Shown here piece by piece: positions 53,571 through 63,920 of a stretch of DNA of 64,000 nt; the first letter of the stretch is position 1, and each line of letters opens with the position of its first letter. A model generated the notes under the pieces. The model was not told where the DNA came from. It made no database searches and was given only the letters and a program-made list of their open reading frames with translations. The stretch is from positions 93,647-157,646 of the forward strand of contig NZ_MRDH01000021.1 of assembly GCF_002008225.1 (NCBI RefSeq). Direction: 5' to 3'. The DNA is from Agrobacterium salinitolerans. Lineage in GTDB: Bacteria > Pseudomonadota > Alphaproteobacteria > Rhizobiales > Rhizobiaceae. A program made the position numbers and the translations under genes.

Positions 53571-55691
53571 ATGAATATCGAAACCGAAGGCAGACACCGC
53601 AAAACCACGCGACGTCGTTATCAGGATGCGGCGCTGCTTGCCTGCACGGCGCTTGTCGCTACCCTGCCCGGCTCCCTGCTGGCGCAGGAAGCTGCCAACA
53701 CGGGCGGCAGCACGGTTCTGGAGCGCATCACCATCGAAAGCGGCGACAATGACCAGAAGTCCATTGTCGCCACCCGCACCACGAGCGGCAGCAAGATGGC
53801 GACCGATATTCTCGACACACCGGCCTCCGTTTCCGTCATCACCGCCAAGGAAATGCAGCAGCGCGGCGCGCAGAGCGTGGAAGAGGCGCTGCAATATACC
53901 GCCGGTGTGACAACGGATTTTTACGGCTCCGACGACCGTTTCGACTATTTCAAGATTCGCGGTTTCGACGCCTATACCTATCGCGACGGGTTGACGCTTG
54001 GCCGTCCCTTCGGCGCGCTGCGCGAAGAAACCTATGCCTATGAGCGCGTGGAAGTGCTGAAGGGCGGCAATTCCACCACCTTTGGCGTCTCGGATCCCGG
54101 CGGCTCGGTGAATTATTCCACCAAGGTGCCGAAACGCACCCGTTTCGGTGAAGCCTATGTCACCGGCGGCTCCTATGGCCGCGCCGAAACCGGCTTCGAC
54201 TTTGGCGACAATATCACCAGCGACGACACGCTGTCCTATCGCCTGACCGGCAAGCTCAGAAATGCCGATGCGGAATATGACTATTCCCGCGACGACGAGA
54301 AATTCTTCATGGGCGGCTTAACCTGGCGCCCCACGGACGTCACCAGCCTTACCGTGGTTTACGATCATCTGAACAAGGATGGCGTTCCGGGCGGGGGCGG
54401 CCATCCCGTCGGCTCGCATTTCGACCGGAGCCGCTTCTTCGGCGAACCGGACTACAATTATCGCGGCACGAACCGCAATTCGCTGAGCGTGATGTTCGAC
54501 CACGATTTCGGCTCCGGCCTGACGCTGAGTTCCAATGCGCGCTACAGCAAGGCGAATACGGACTTCGGTTACGCCTATATCTCGTCGACACCGACCAACG
54601 GTTCGACCATCGCCAACCGGTCCTATTTCGGAAACGACACCGAGACCGAAAACTTCCTGATCGACACACGCCTGCAATATGACACGCGGGTTGAAAATGT
54701 CGAAAGCCGCAGCCTCGTCGGCGTTTTTTATAACAACTACGAATCCGGCAGCAAAAGCTACTTCGGTGCTGCGCCGAGCATCAACTGGATGAACCCGGTC
54801 TATACCGGCGCACCCGCTTCCGTGCCGCTCTATGCCGACTCCCTGACGGACCAGAAGACCAAGGCGATCTATCTCCAGCAGGACTTCACCTTCTTCGACA
54901 GGCTGATCGTCAGCGCCGGCCTGCGCAACGACTGGATCGACACCGAGCAGACCAATCGGCTGAATGGCACGACGGCCAGCGGCGACATCAGCGAACTGAC
55001 CAAGCGCATCGGCGTGTCCTACAAGGTCACCAACGAAATCGCGCCTTATATCAGCTATGCCGAATCGGTAGTGCCCGCATCCGGCCTGACGGTAGAGCCC
55101 GAACGCGGCGAGCAGATCGAACTCGGGGTGAAATACCGGCCCGACGCTTTCCCGGCCCTGTTCACCGCATCGATCTACGATCTGAAGAAGAACAACATTA
55201 CCGTTACCAGCCCGATCACCAGCCTGCCGACCACCATCGGCGAGGTACGCGTGCGCGGTCTCGATCTCGAAGCCAAGGCGGAAGTGACCGACAATCTCAG
55301 CCTGACGGCGGCCTATTCCTATCTCGACGCGGAAATCACGGAAAACGGCACCGGCGGCAATGTCGGCAACCGGCCGCAATTCGTGCCAGAGCATCAGGCT
55401 TCATTGTGGGTCAATTATACGCTTGCTGGCAACGACCATTTCGGCGACATGACCTTCGGTCTCGGCGGCCGCTACACCGGCGCTTATTATTTCGACAATG
55501 CCAACAAGGTCGAAACAGGAAGCAGCGTGACCGTGGATGCCGCGTTCAGCTACAAGATTCAGGAAACCGCCTCGCTGGACGTCAATGTTTCCAACATCTT
55601 CAACGAAAAACACGTCTCTTATGGCGGGTTCGGCGCTGACTTTTATAATCCCGGCCGGGCGTTTTCCGTGACCTTGCGAAAAACGTGGTGA
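53571..55691 (+). CDS. TonB-dependent siderophore receptor
   Basis: A 706-residue outer-membrane receptor. A signal region with ALLACTALVATLPGSLLAQEA is followed by a TonB-box-like ERITIESG. The plug domain includes DTPASVSVITAKEMQQRGAQSVEEALQYTAGV and FKIRGFDAYTYRDGL. The 22-strand barrel ends in FYNPGRAFSVTLRKTW with a terminal aromatic. It resembles FhuA/FoxA-type ferric-hydroxamate receptors, though the ligand cannot be fixed from sequence. The ATG at 53571 has only a weak ribosome-binding site. It is divergent from the ABC operon that would take the ligand onward. Confidence 0.92.
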   Translation: MNIETEGRHRKTTRRRYQDAALLACTALVATLPGSLLAQEAANTGGSTVLERITIESGDNDQKSIVATRTTSGSKMATDILDTPASVSVITAKEMQQRGAQSVEEALQYTAGVTTDFYGSDDRFDYFKIRGFDAYTYRDGLTLGRPFGALREETYAYERVEVLKGGNSTTFGVSDPGGSVNYSTKVPKRTRFGEAYVTGGSYGRAETGFDFGDNITSDDTLSYRLTGKLRNADAEYDYSRDDEKFFMGGLTWRPTDVTSLTVVYDHLNKDGVPGGGGHPVGSHFDRSRFFGEPDYNYRGTNRNSLSVMFDHDFGSGLTLSSNARYSKANTDFGYAYISSTPTNGSTIANRSYFGNDTETENFLIDTRLQYDTRVENVESRSLVGVFYNNYESGSKSYFGAAPSINWMNPVYTGAPASVPLYADSLTDQKTKAIYLQQDFTFFDRLIVSAGLRNDWIDTEQTNRLNGTTASGDISELTKRIGVSYKVTNEIAPYISYAESVVPASGLTVEPERGEQIELGVKYRPDAFPALFTASIYDLKKNNITVTSPITSLPTTIGEVRVRGLDLEAKAEVTDNLSLTAAYSYLDAEITENGTGGNVGNRPQFVPEHQASLWVNYTLAGNDHFGDMTFGLGGRYTGAYYFDNANKVETGSSVTVDAAFSYKIQETASLDVNVSNIFNEKHVSYGGFGADFYNPGRAFSVTLRKTW

Positions 55692-55747
55692 AAATCTATA
55701 TTAGCAATATTTTTCAGAATATTGCATATATTTCCTCACACATCACG

Positions 55748-55778
55748 TCATCCTCGGGCTTGTCCCGAGGATCTAACC
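55748..55778. repeat. Intergenic palindromic repeat, copy 2
   Basis: ATCCTCGGG-N5-CCCGAGGAT is a perfect 9-bp inverted repeat (55750-55772), flanked by TC and CTAACC. It lies between the convergent receptor and AraC genes and could act as a transcription-blocking hairpin. A diverged copy is at 16134-16166. Confidence 0.7.
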
Positions 55779-55808
55779 AGCCCGCATCAAGACACCGATC
55801 TCGCCCCG

Positions 55809-56798
55809 TCAAAGCAGCTTGTGCAGACGTCGCCAGGCGGCGGGCGTGTTGCCCACGGACTGGCGGAAAGCCTTGGTCAGATGGGCCTGATCGGAAAAGC
55901 CGAGCTGGGCGGCGATATCGGCCACCGTCAGATCGCCTTCCAGCAGAAGTTTCTGGGCGGCATTGATGCGCCGCTCCAATTGCCATTGCAGCGGCGTCTT
56001 GCCGGTGGTCTGGCGAAATACGGTGGCGAACCAGCTTTCCGAAAGCCCGACGATATCGGCCATCTCGGCAACCGTCATACGGTCGTCGCCACGTTTTTCG
56101 ACCTGGGCAAGAAGCTTGTTCAACTGCGCCTGCGTCAGCCTGCCATTAGCCTGCTCCGGCGCTGGGCCGGGAATATCCAGCAGGCCGGCAACGATGCTGC
56201 CGACAAGACTTTCCGCATAGACCGCATGTTTCGAGGGTTCGGAGAGCTCATCGACAAGCAGGCCGGCAAGGGTTTCCACCGAACCGATGTCCTGTATCTC
56301 GACCGGGCGACGCAGCGCCGACATCGCCGCGGAACTGCCGACCGACGGTGACAGGAAGCGCAACAACCGGTCCTTATGAATATGCAGGTTGAGATGCGAG
56401 AACCGATGGGTAGCGCTGCTGCTCGTCCACATCGGCACGCCGGCGGGCACATAAACCGCCCGTGTCATCGGCCGCGAATGGTTGGTAAATTCGCCATTGC
56501 GGTTGGACATGCTGATGCGCGAGGAGACATCGTTGAAAAAGATCATGATACGCGGATCGGCGGCCAGATAATAACCCTTGGCTCCCATCTGGCTTTCCGC
56601 TTCCCAGAAAGCACTGACTAGTCCGTCGAACTGGCGCCATTTCACCGGCGCGGTGACGCTGATGCCTTCCGTGTGCCAGGTCATGGAATGCCAGAAACTC
56701 AATGCGGGTACCGTCCGGTTGTCGGGTCTGGGGTAAGCGTATGAAAGGGCGCGCGCACCACGCCAGTCATCCCGCTCCGCCCCATTAACATGACTCAT
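55809..56798 (-). CDS. AraC family transcriptional regulator next to siderophore genes
   Basis: A 329-residue regulator. The C-terminal domain has MTVAEMADIVGLSESWFATVFRQTTGKTPLQWQLERRINAAQKLLLEG and VADIAAQLGFSDQAHLTKAFRQSVGNTPAAWRR. The N-terminal sensing domain is long and unassigned. The ATG at 56796-56798 has no clear ribosome-binding site and lies inside a 10-bp inverted repeat, so the message may be leaderless or controlled at its start. By position it is likely to regulate the receptor and ABC operon, as AraC proteins often do for siderophore uptake. Confidence 0.85.
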   Translation of the reverse strand: MSHVNGAERDDWRGARALSYAYPRPDNRTVPALSFWHSMTWHTEGISVTAPVKWRQFDGLVSAFWEAESQMGAKGYYLAADPRIMIFFNDVSSRISMSNRNGEFTNHSRPMTRAVYVPAGVPMWTSSSATHRFSHLNLHIHKDRLLRFLSPSVGSSAAMSALRRPVEIQDIGSVETLAGLLVDELSEPSKHAVYAESLVGSIVAGLLDIPGPAPEQANGRLTQAQLNKLLAQVEKRGDDRMTVAEMADIVGLSESWFATVFRQTTGKTPLQWQLERRINAAQKLLLEGDLTVADIAAQLGFSDQAHLTKAFRQSVGNTPAAWRRLHKLL

Positions 56799-56812
56799 CA
56801 ATTCATGTTAAT
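56784..56812. promoter_or_regulatory. Inverted repeat ATTAACATGA-N9-TCATGTTAAT over the AraC start
   Basis: A perfect 10-bp inverted repeat spans the presumed start codon of the AraC gene. Its size suits a dimeric DNA-binding protein, making autoregulation likely. As RNA it could also form a hairpin hiding the start. Confidence 0.55.
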
Positions 56813-56858
56813 AGCAAAGATCGTTATAAAGTGAAACATTCGCTGCGGCGACCGCGCT

Positions 56859-56883
56859 GGAACCTCTGCTCATGACGGCCGTT
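56859..56883 (+). promoter_or_regulatory. Consensus EcfG general-stress promoter
   Basis: GGAAC, exactly 16 bases, CGTT. This is the alphaproteobacterial EcfG consensus with no mismatch. It lies 36 bp upstream of the small gene at 56919, leaving a short leader that holds an AAGGGAG ribosome-binding site. Confidence 0.75.
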
Positions 56884-56918
56884 GAACTCCTGACAGAAGT
56901 GCAACAAGGGAGATTACC

Positions 56919-57095
56919 ATGGACAGCAAGAAGGAACCGGGCGACTTCGCAGACAAGAAGCGTGAAGAGAACGGCCGTGGCGTGATCGTGGCTGGGCCGG
57001 ACGCGCATGAAAACGAGAAGGACGGCAAAGCACCGTCGCCAGACGCAGGAAAAACCCCGACCGGCAAACCGGTTCCGTCCTCGGACCGGCGATAG
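56919..57095 (+). CDS. Small hydrophilic protein (58 residues) under a general-stress promoter
   Basis: The frame starts MDSKKEPGDFADKKREENG and ends TGKPVPSSDRR. It is rich in Lys, Glu, Asp, Gly and Pro and has no hydrophobic segment, so it is probably disordered and soluble. AAGGGAG stands nine bases before the ATG, and a consensus EcfG promoter lies upstream. I do not recognise a family. Its composition resembles small stress-protein genes. It precedes katG on the opposite strand, and the two share a terminator. Confidence 0.7.
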   Translation: MDSKKEPGDFADKKREENGRGVIVAGPDAHENEKDGKAPSPDAGKTPTGKPVPSSDRR

Positions 57096-57195
57096 GAAAA
57101 CCGTCCGCGCAAACAAGATAATGCGGGCCTATAAGGCGTCCCGCAATCTTTCACCGTCGCGGCAAACGTTGCGCCTTGGCGGTCGATAGAACGAA

Positions 57196-57227
57196 AAACA
57201 CCTCCCCGATTTCTCGGGGAGGTGTTT
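57196..57227. terminator. Bidirectional Rho-independent terminator after katG
   Basis: AAACACCTCCCCGA and TCGGGGAGGTGTTT form a perfect 14-bp stem with a four-base loop. T-rich DNA follows on both strands. It lies 23 bp past the katG stop and also downstream of the small plus-strand gene. Confidence 0.9.
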
Positions 57228-57250
57228 ATTCTCAAACAGCCGGATTTTTC

Positions 57251-59446
<2,196 letters not shown>

Positions 59447-59630
59447 TTAAACCAATAATCAATTCGACATGTGCAGCGTGGAAGCCAGAGCCAGCAGTTG
59501 GTCATGGGAAACCGTGCAGCGACGCTGGTAACCTCTCACAGCTACAGCCTCTTTCTGTCAGGAAGATGACTAACAGCCGGGTTCCATAATTTCCAATTGT
59601 ATATTCTAAAGGCTGCGATATGCTGAGCTT

Positions 59631-60539
59631 ATGATTGCGCTCTCCATGAAACATCTCCGTTATTTCGATGCGCTGGCCAAGATCGGCCATTTCGGCCGGG
59701 CGGCGGAGGCTTGCGCGATTTCCCAACCGGCGCTGTCGCTGCAGATCCGGGAGCTGGAAGAACTGATCGGCGCGCCGCTCGTCGAACGGAGCAGCCGCCA
59801 AATCCGGCTGACGGCGCTTGGTGAGGAATTCGCCGAACGAACCCGCTCGATCTTGCGTTCGGTGGATGAGTTGCAGGATCTGGCGCGGGCGCGGCATGGG
59901 CCGCTCAGCGGGCGCCTGCGCATCGGCGTCATTCCCACCGTCGCACCCTATCTTTTACCACAGATTATCAAGACACTCACGCGACATTATCCCGGACTGG
60001 AGGCCCGCCCGCGCGAGGCGGTGACGCAGAAACTCATCGACGACCTTCTGGAAGCCCGGCTGGACATGGCGATCGTCGCCCTGCCCGTCTCGGAGCCGGC
60101 CCTGGAGGAAGTTCCACTGTTTTCGGAGGAATTCATCCTGGTGCGACCTATGGAGGATGCGGGCATGCCGGTGCCGAGCGCCGACAAGCTGGGCGAAATG
60201 CGCCTGCTGCTTTTGGAAGAAGGCCATTGTTTCCGCAACCAGGCGCTTTCCTTCTGCAGCACGACCAATGCGCCGCCGCGCGTGCTGATGGAAGGCTCCT
60301 CGCTCTCCACCCTTGTGCAGATGGTCGGCGCCGGCATCGGGGTCACGCTTATTCCGCAGATGGCGGTCGACATGGAGACAAGGCAATCCACGGTCTCTGT
60401 GTTCCGACTGGCGGAGCCTCGTCCTTCCCGCACCATCGGCATCGTGTGGCGTAAGAGCAATCCGCTCTCGGCGCAGTTCGCCCATATTGCGGAGATCGTC
60501 CGCGAATGCGGCCTCCAGAAGCTGGCGGCCGCCGCCTGA
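59631..60539 (+). CDS. oxyR: OxyR, LysR-type hydrogen-peroxide sensor
   Basis: A 302-residue regulator. The HTH is YFDALAKIGHFGRAAEACAISQPALSLQIRELEELIG. The redox cysteines are present in LLEEGHCFRNQALSFC, matching C199 and C208 of the E. coli protein in sequence and spacing. It is divergent from katG across 208 bp and would activate it on peroxide stress. A second in-frame ATG at 59646 is possible. The start has only a weak ribosome-binding site. Confidence 0.94.
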   Translation: MIALSMKHLRYFDALAKIGHFGRAAEACAISQPALSLQIRELEELIGAPLVERSSRQIRLTALGEEFAERTRSILRSVDELQDLARARHGPLSGRLRIGVIPTVAPYLLPQIIKTLTRHYPGLEARPREAVTQKLIDDLLEARLDMAIVALPVSEPALEEVPLFSEEFILVRPMEDAGMPVPSADKLGEMRLLLLEEGHCFRNQALSFCSTTNAPPRVLMEGSSLSTLVQMVGAGIGVTLIPQMAVDMETRQSTVSVFRLAEPRPSRTIGIVWRKSNPLSAQFAHIAEIVRECGLQKLAAAA

Positions 60540-60571
60540 AGAAATCCGCCACCCAACGGGCTTAATTATGA

Positions 60572-61063
60572 GGTGCCGGACCATTACGGCATCTAGATGC
60601 CTGGAACGAGCGTTCCGTCCTGCAGCATGCACCTTGGCTTGGCCGGCTTTTTGCTGCCTCAATCTTGCGGGAAGCTGGCATCACCACCGGCCTTCGCCTC
60701 GCCGCCATCAATCTCGGCCTGAAAACCATCCCCGTCGATCGGCGCCGGCATCGTAATCGAGGCACGCGGCTCCTTGCCGTCGCCGATGGATTTTTGGCGG
60801 CCGCCGAGATCGGCATGAATGAGCATGACCGGCTGACCGTGGTAAAAACGATGTTCGACAGAAAACCGGGCGGGCGCCGGGCCTCTTCAAAGCTGCCGGA
60901 ACTTGTCGAGCTCGTTATGGCGAAGCCATTCGCATCAGCAACGATCGTGGCGAAGACGCTGGATGTCACGCTGCAGGCGGCGCGTCGGATAGTTAGCGAG
61001 CTCGGGATGCGCGAGAAGACGGGGCGGATGTTTCGGGCCCGGTGTATTGTAATAAGCAGATAG
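60572..61063 (+). pseudogene. 5'-truncated DUF1612/RHE_PE00001-family gene fragment
   Basis: The open frame reads AWNERSVLQHAPWLGRLFAA, then REAGITTGLRLAAINLGLKTIP, and ends in a helix-turn-helix, VAKTLDVTLQAARRIVSELGMREKTGR. From memory this is the C-terminal half of rhizobial RHE_PE00001-family proteins, which are often near mobile elements. The frame is closed by a TGA at 60569-60571, so the N-terminal half is missing. It marks the left edge of the decayed region after oxyR. Confidence 0.6.
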
Positions 61064-61544
61064 CGACCTGACATCGTGGTCTGGAATATCGCTGGCCTCA
61101 TAGTCGGTCCACGCTCTCTGGTTGGTCATGGACCGGCAAAAATACCGGCGATATGATTGCTTGAGATGCAACCTATCGCTATGTTCCTAGGCTCAGGACT
61201 TCGGTAACGGGGCCGTTCCAGTCAAGCAAAATGTAAGGACCGCAGCAGCGCCGTCAGGCTGCCAATGCGGCAAATAATCCGACAAATTCCCTTTCGCCGA
61301 TGCCTGGCTTGCTTTGCCCTTCGTTTGAGGTCACCCCGGGTTCATGCTTCGGTCCGTGGTCAGCGCGATGGCTGCCAACATGATGCTGGTCCAGTGCGGC
61401 AATTCCGATGTGCCCATCTCGTTGGCGTGCTCGACCGAGGCCGGCGACAGTCCTGACCACGACATCATCGGAACCGCGTCCCGGTTGAGACCTCGAAGGT
61501 CTGCGGTCAGACAGACATCAACGACATGGTTCTGCTATAAACGC
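61064..61544. other. Unassigned stretch in a decayed mobile region
   Basis: This 481-bp stretch has no gene I can support. Short frames on both strands lack family motifs and ribosome-binding sites. GCTCAGGACTT around 61190 and the position between two gene fragments suggest transposon debris. Confidence 0.4.
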
Positions 61545-61990
61545 TCAGGCCGATTTGGCGATCAACGGGACTGTGGAGAATTCCGTACCATCCCTCCACA
61601 TCCGGTGCAGGATTGTGCCGATGCGCCTTGCCAAGGCCACCATCGCGCGCTTTGCACCTCGGCGTTTGGCAACCTGTGCAGCCCAGCTTCTCAGCCATGT
61701 CGAGCGACCCCGATGTATCATGACGTTAGCCGCTTGGCACAGGGCTCTTCGCAGATTGGCGTCGCCAGCTCGCGTAATGCCGCCGATCACATCGCGCTCC
61801 CCGGACTGGTTGCGCGATGGTGTAAGGCCAACCCATGGACCAACTTTCTTGGACGATGAGAACCGTCCAGGATCATCGACGGCGGATCGGAAAGTTAAAG
61901 CGACGACCGCCCCAATCCCCGGCATCGTCATCAGCAGTCGGCACACCGCGTCATCCTTCGCAAGCAGACGGACCTGACGTTCGAGCCCGG
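61545..61990 (-). pseudogene. IS110-family transposase remnant (C-terminal half)
   Basis: The minus-strand frame reads LERQVRLLAKDD, then MTMPGIGAVVALTFRSAVDD and SSKKVGPWVGLTPSRNQSG, continuing to GGITRAGDANLRRALCQAANVMIHRGR. This is the Transposase_20 domain of IS110 enzymes. The N-terminal RuvC-like part with the DEDD residues is absent; around 61990 the frame runs into unrelated sequence encoding the toxin tip on the other strand. It ends in its natural-looking stop near 61545. It is a truncated, inactive element end. Confidence 0.85.
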
Positions 61991-61992
61991 CA

Positions 61993-62355
61993 AAGGATAT
62001 CGCCCAGGAAGCGGGAAGATATGCTGAGGTAGGTGGCCACCATGTTCATGCTAAAGCTGCGTTTAAGAACCACATGAACTATAACCCAAAAGACGGATTC
62101 TCGATTAGTCAGGAGTTTATGAATACCTACGGTTTACGCCATGCAGACATGACATCTTATCAAAGACAGGCATTCACTGAACTTGCTCGCACGGGAAAAC
62201 CAAATACTCTAGCGGAGCATACACGTATTGCAGTAGAAGCCTTGAAGGCTGGCGGCGCAGACGAAACGCTCGCACGAACATTAGTTGCACGATCTTTGGC
62301 AGCGCTGCGCGCGTCTGGTGTTCGTGTACCCACCGATATTCCTTGGAAGAAATAG
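61993..62355 (+). pseudogene. 5'-truncated polymorphic-toxin C-terminal domain (GGHH-type)
   Basis: The plus-strand frame reads KDIAQEAGRYAEVGGHHVHA, continues through KAAFKNHMNYNPKDGFSISQ, and ends RASGVRVPTDIPWKK. The GGHHVH core and the tail TLAEHTRIAVEALKAGGADETLAR recall C-terminal nuclease tips of Rhs or other polymorphic toxins (GHH/HNH-like), by memory of the pattern. There is no start before the motif except an internal ATG at 62074 that would delete the GGHH. The large delivery part is missing, cut off by the IS110 remnant at about 61990. It is immediately followed by an immunity-type gene. Confidence 0.65.
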
Positions 62356-62366
62356 GAGGTGATCGA

Positions 62367-62741
62367 ATGACGCAGGACTTAGATACCTTTGGAAGATTGC
62401 TTATGAAAGATGTTCGAGACCAAACGATTTTAGAATATGATGGAATGGTCTCGGGAAAAATCAATTCTATTTCGGGGAAAAAATTACGAGCCTTACTCGA
62501 TCAATTTGATCAAGATCAGAGGGAAGCGATCAAGAGTATTATATTGACACAAATCGACGGAGCTATTCACAATTTTCTTTGGTTGATTGAAAAGGGAGGT
62601 GATTCGTCTTTCCCGGTTGTTTTAAACGGAGGGATTCCTCCAGTTGATTTAGCTACGGCCAGCGACGGTCTCACGGGTGAACTTTACAGCGATGAAGGGT
62701 GGATAGCCCGATATTCTATGAACAGAGGTACTTTTTCATAA
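62367..62741 (+). CDS. Probable immunity protein for the truncated toxin
   Basis: A 124-residue soluble acidic protein starting MTQDLDTFGRLLMKDV. AIHNFLWLIEKGGD in the middle and SDGLTGELYSDEGWIARYS near the end recall a family of small proteins found after polymorphic toxins (DUF6547-like, from memory). GGAGGT precedes the ATG by seven bases, and the start lies 11 bp after the toxin stop, the usual toxin-immunity spacing. Base composition is AT-rich against the window. It may survive as an orphan immunity gene. Confidence 0.6.
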   Translation: MTQDLDTFGRLLMKDVRDQTILEYDGMVSGKINSISGKKLRALLDQFDQDQREAIKSIILTQIDGAIHNFLWLIEKGGDSSFPVVLNGGIPPVDLATASDGLTGELYSDEGWIARYSMNRGTFS

Positions 62742-62865
62742 GAACGCAGTCTGAGACAAGGCTTTTTCCAGTTGTGCCATCCGGTACACATACGAACTTA
62801 CCTATATGGATAAATTTTAGCTGGATCAGGGTCACCAGTACGCCACTCAATCATATCGCAGGTAA

Positions 62866-63102
62866 ATGATGGCCGATGATTCAGCGAAATCCAGACTAAA
62901 GGATCTCATCAAAAAGCTGGTCGCAGTTCCCGATACTGAGGAGGAGCTGGGCAAAATCACAGATGAGATCAATGATTTATCTCCCGATTCCGCATGGTCG
63001 AACTACATTTTCTATTCTACTGAATTCGAAAATGCTGACGGAGATATCGATGTTGATCGAGTTATAGAGGAAATATATAAAAACAAATCAATTATTCTTT
63101 GA
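62866..63102 (+). CDS. Small acidic protein resembling colicin/pyocin immunity proteins
   Basis: A 78-residue acidic protein. LKDLIKKLVAVPDTEEELGK, then SNYIFYS and VDRVIEEIYKNK follow the helix-YxxY-helix plan of colicin E-type immunity proteins (Im2/Im7), although the hallmark YYP is replaced by FYS. The ATG at 62866 (or 62869) has only AGG upstream. It lies 124 bp after the first immunity-type gene in AT-rich DNA. I infer a second immunity gene; no cognate toxin is present. Confidence 0.5.
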   Translation: MMADDSAKSRLKDLIKKLVAVPDTEEELGKITDEINDLSPDSAWSNYIFYSTEFENADGDIDVDRVIEEIYKNKSIIL

Positions 63103-63449
63103 TTTTATATACGTTTTTTAGCTTTTGACAGACGGGGATTCGTTGCGGCAGTGATGCGCATGTCGCAATCGACACCGCGTGGTACAATGCCGGCTAGTCG
63201 GAAGGTTGACATCTCGTGGGATGCGGTACGCGCTTGTCTTATGACTATCGACGCTTCTTTGTGAGATAAAGAAGCGCCGGAGAGGAGTGCAATCCTCTTC
63301 CGGCGATGGGGGACGGATCGGTGACGCGCAGGTCGCCATTCTAACGAATGCCGGGCCGAGCTAGAGTATGATCGCCCCCATCTTTTCCAATCGTCCTGAA
63401 CGGATACCCGAGCCTCGGACTCGGATGACAAGCATGGGAGACGGAAAAG
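63103..63449. other. Non-coding flank upstream of the IS110 transposase
   Basis: This 347-bp stretch has no supportable gene. It holds a T-rich run at 63113-63119 that may end the immunity transcript, and an imperfect hairpin CGCCGGAGAGGA/TCCTCTTCCGGCG at 63275-63305. The left end of the IS110 element lies somewhere before 63450; I cannot place it. Confidence 0.45.
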
Positions 63450-63920
63450 ATGACGGATATTACCATCGGCGCGGACATCTCGAAAGACCATATCGACCTG
63501 CACAGCCTGCCAGACGGCCAAGCGTTGAAGGTCACCAACGATCGTAAGGGCTTCAGCGCCATCCTGAAGTGGATCGGCGCAAAGAGCGTGGAGCGCATCG
63601 TTTACGAACCCACCGGCCCTTATCACAAGGCCTTTGAACGCTTCATGGCAGCAAACGGATTGCCGCTCTCCAGGGTCAATCCCCGTCTTGCACGGCGCTT
63701 TTGTGAAGCCACCGGCAGGCTCGCCAAGACGGACAGGATCGATGCTGAACTGCTGGCCCGTTACGGCGCGCTTCTTGAACCGCGCATCCTTAAGGCCAAC
63801 ACGCAAATCTGCAATGACTTGAAAGAGTTGCATCTGGCACGGCTGGCCCTCATCAAGGACAGGACGGCCGCGAACAACAGGGCAAAGAACCTTTCCAACC
63901 CACTGCTGAAGAAACAGAAC
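63450..63920 (+). pseudogene. IS110-family transposase, N-terminal half, interrupted by an IS66-type element
   Basis: The frame starts MTDITIGADISKDHIDLHSL and continues with VYEPTGPYHKAFERFM and RVNPRLARRFCEATGRLAKTDRIDAELLARYG. These are the DEDD-type catalytic segments of IS110 transposases. GGAGACGG precedes the ATG. At 63921 the reading frame enters GTAAGCGGC, the terminus of an IS66-type element, and ends 16 codons later in foreign sequence. The C-terminal Transposase_20 domain is therefore displaced beyond the window. Confidence 0.85.

Noticed and set aside
59447..59630. A canonical four-part OxyR box between katG and oxyR
   Set aside because: I could align only partial ATAG/CTAT elements; the match was too weak to annotate.
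61344..61859. A 171-codon plus-strand frame over the IS110 remnant
   Set aside because: The minus strand encodes the recognisable Transposase_20 domain; the plus frame has no start signal or motif.
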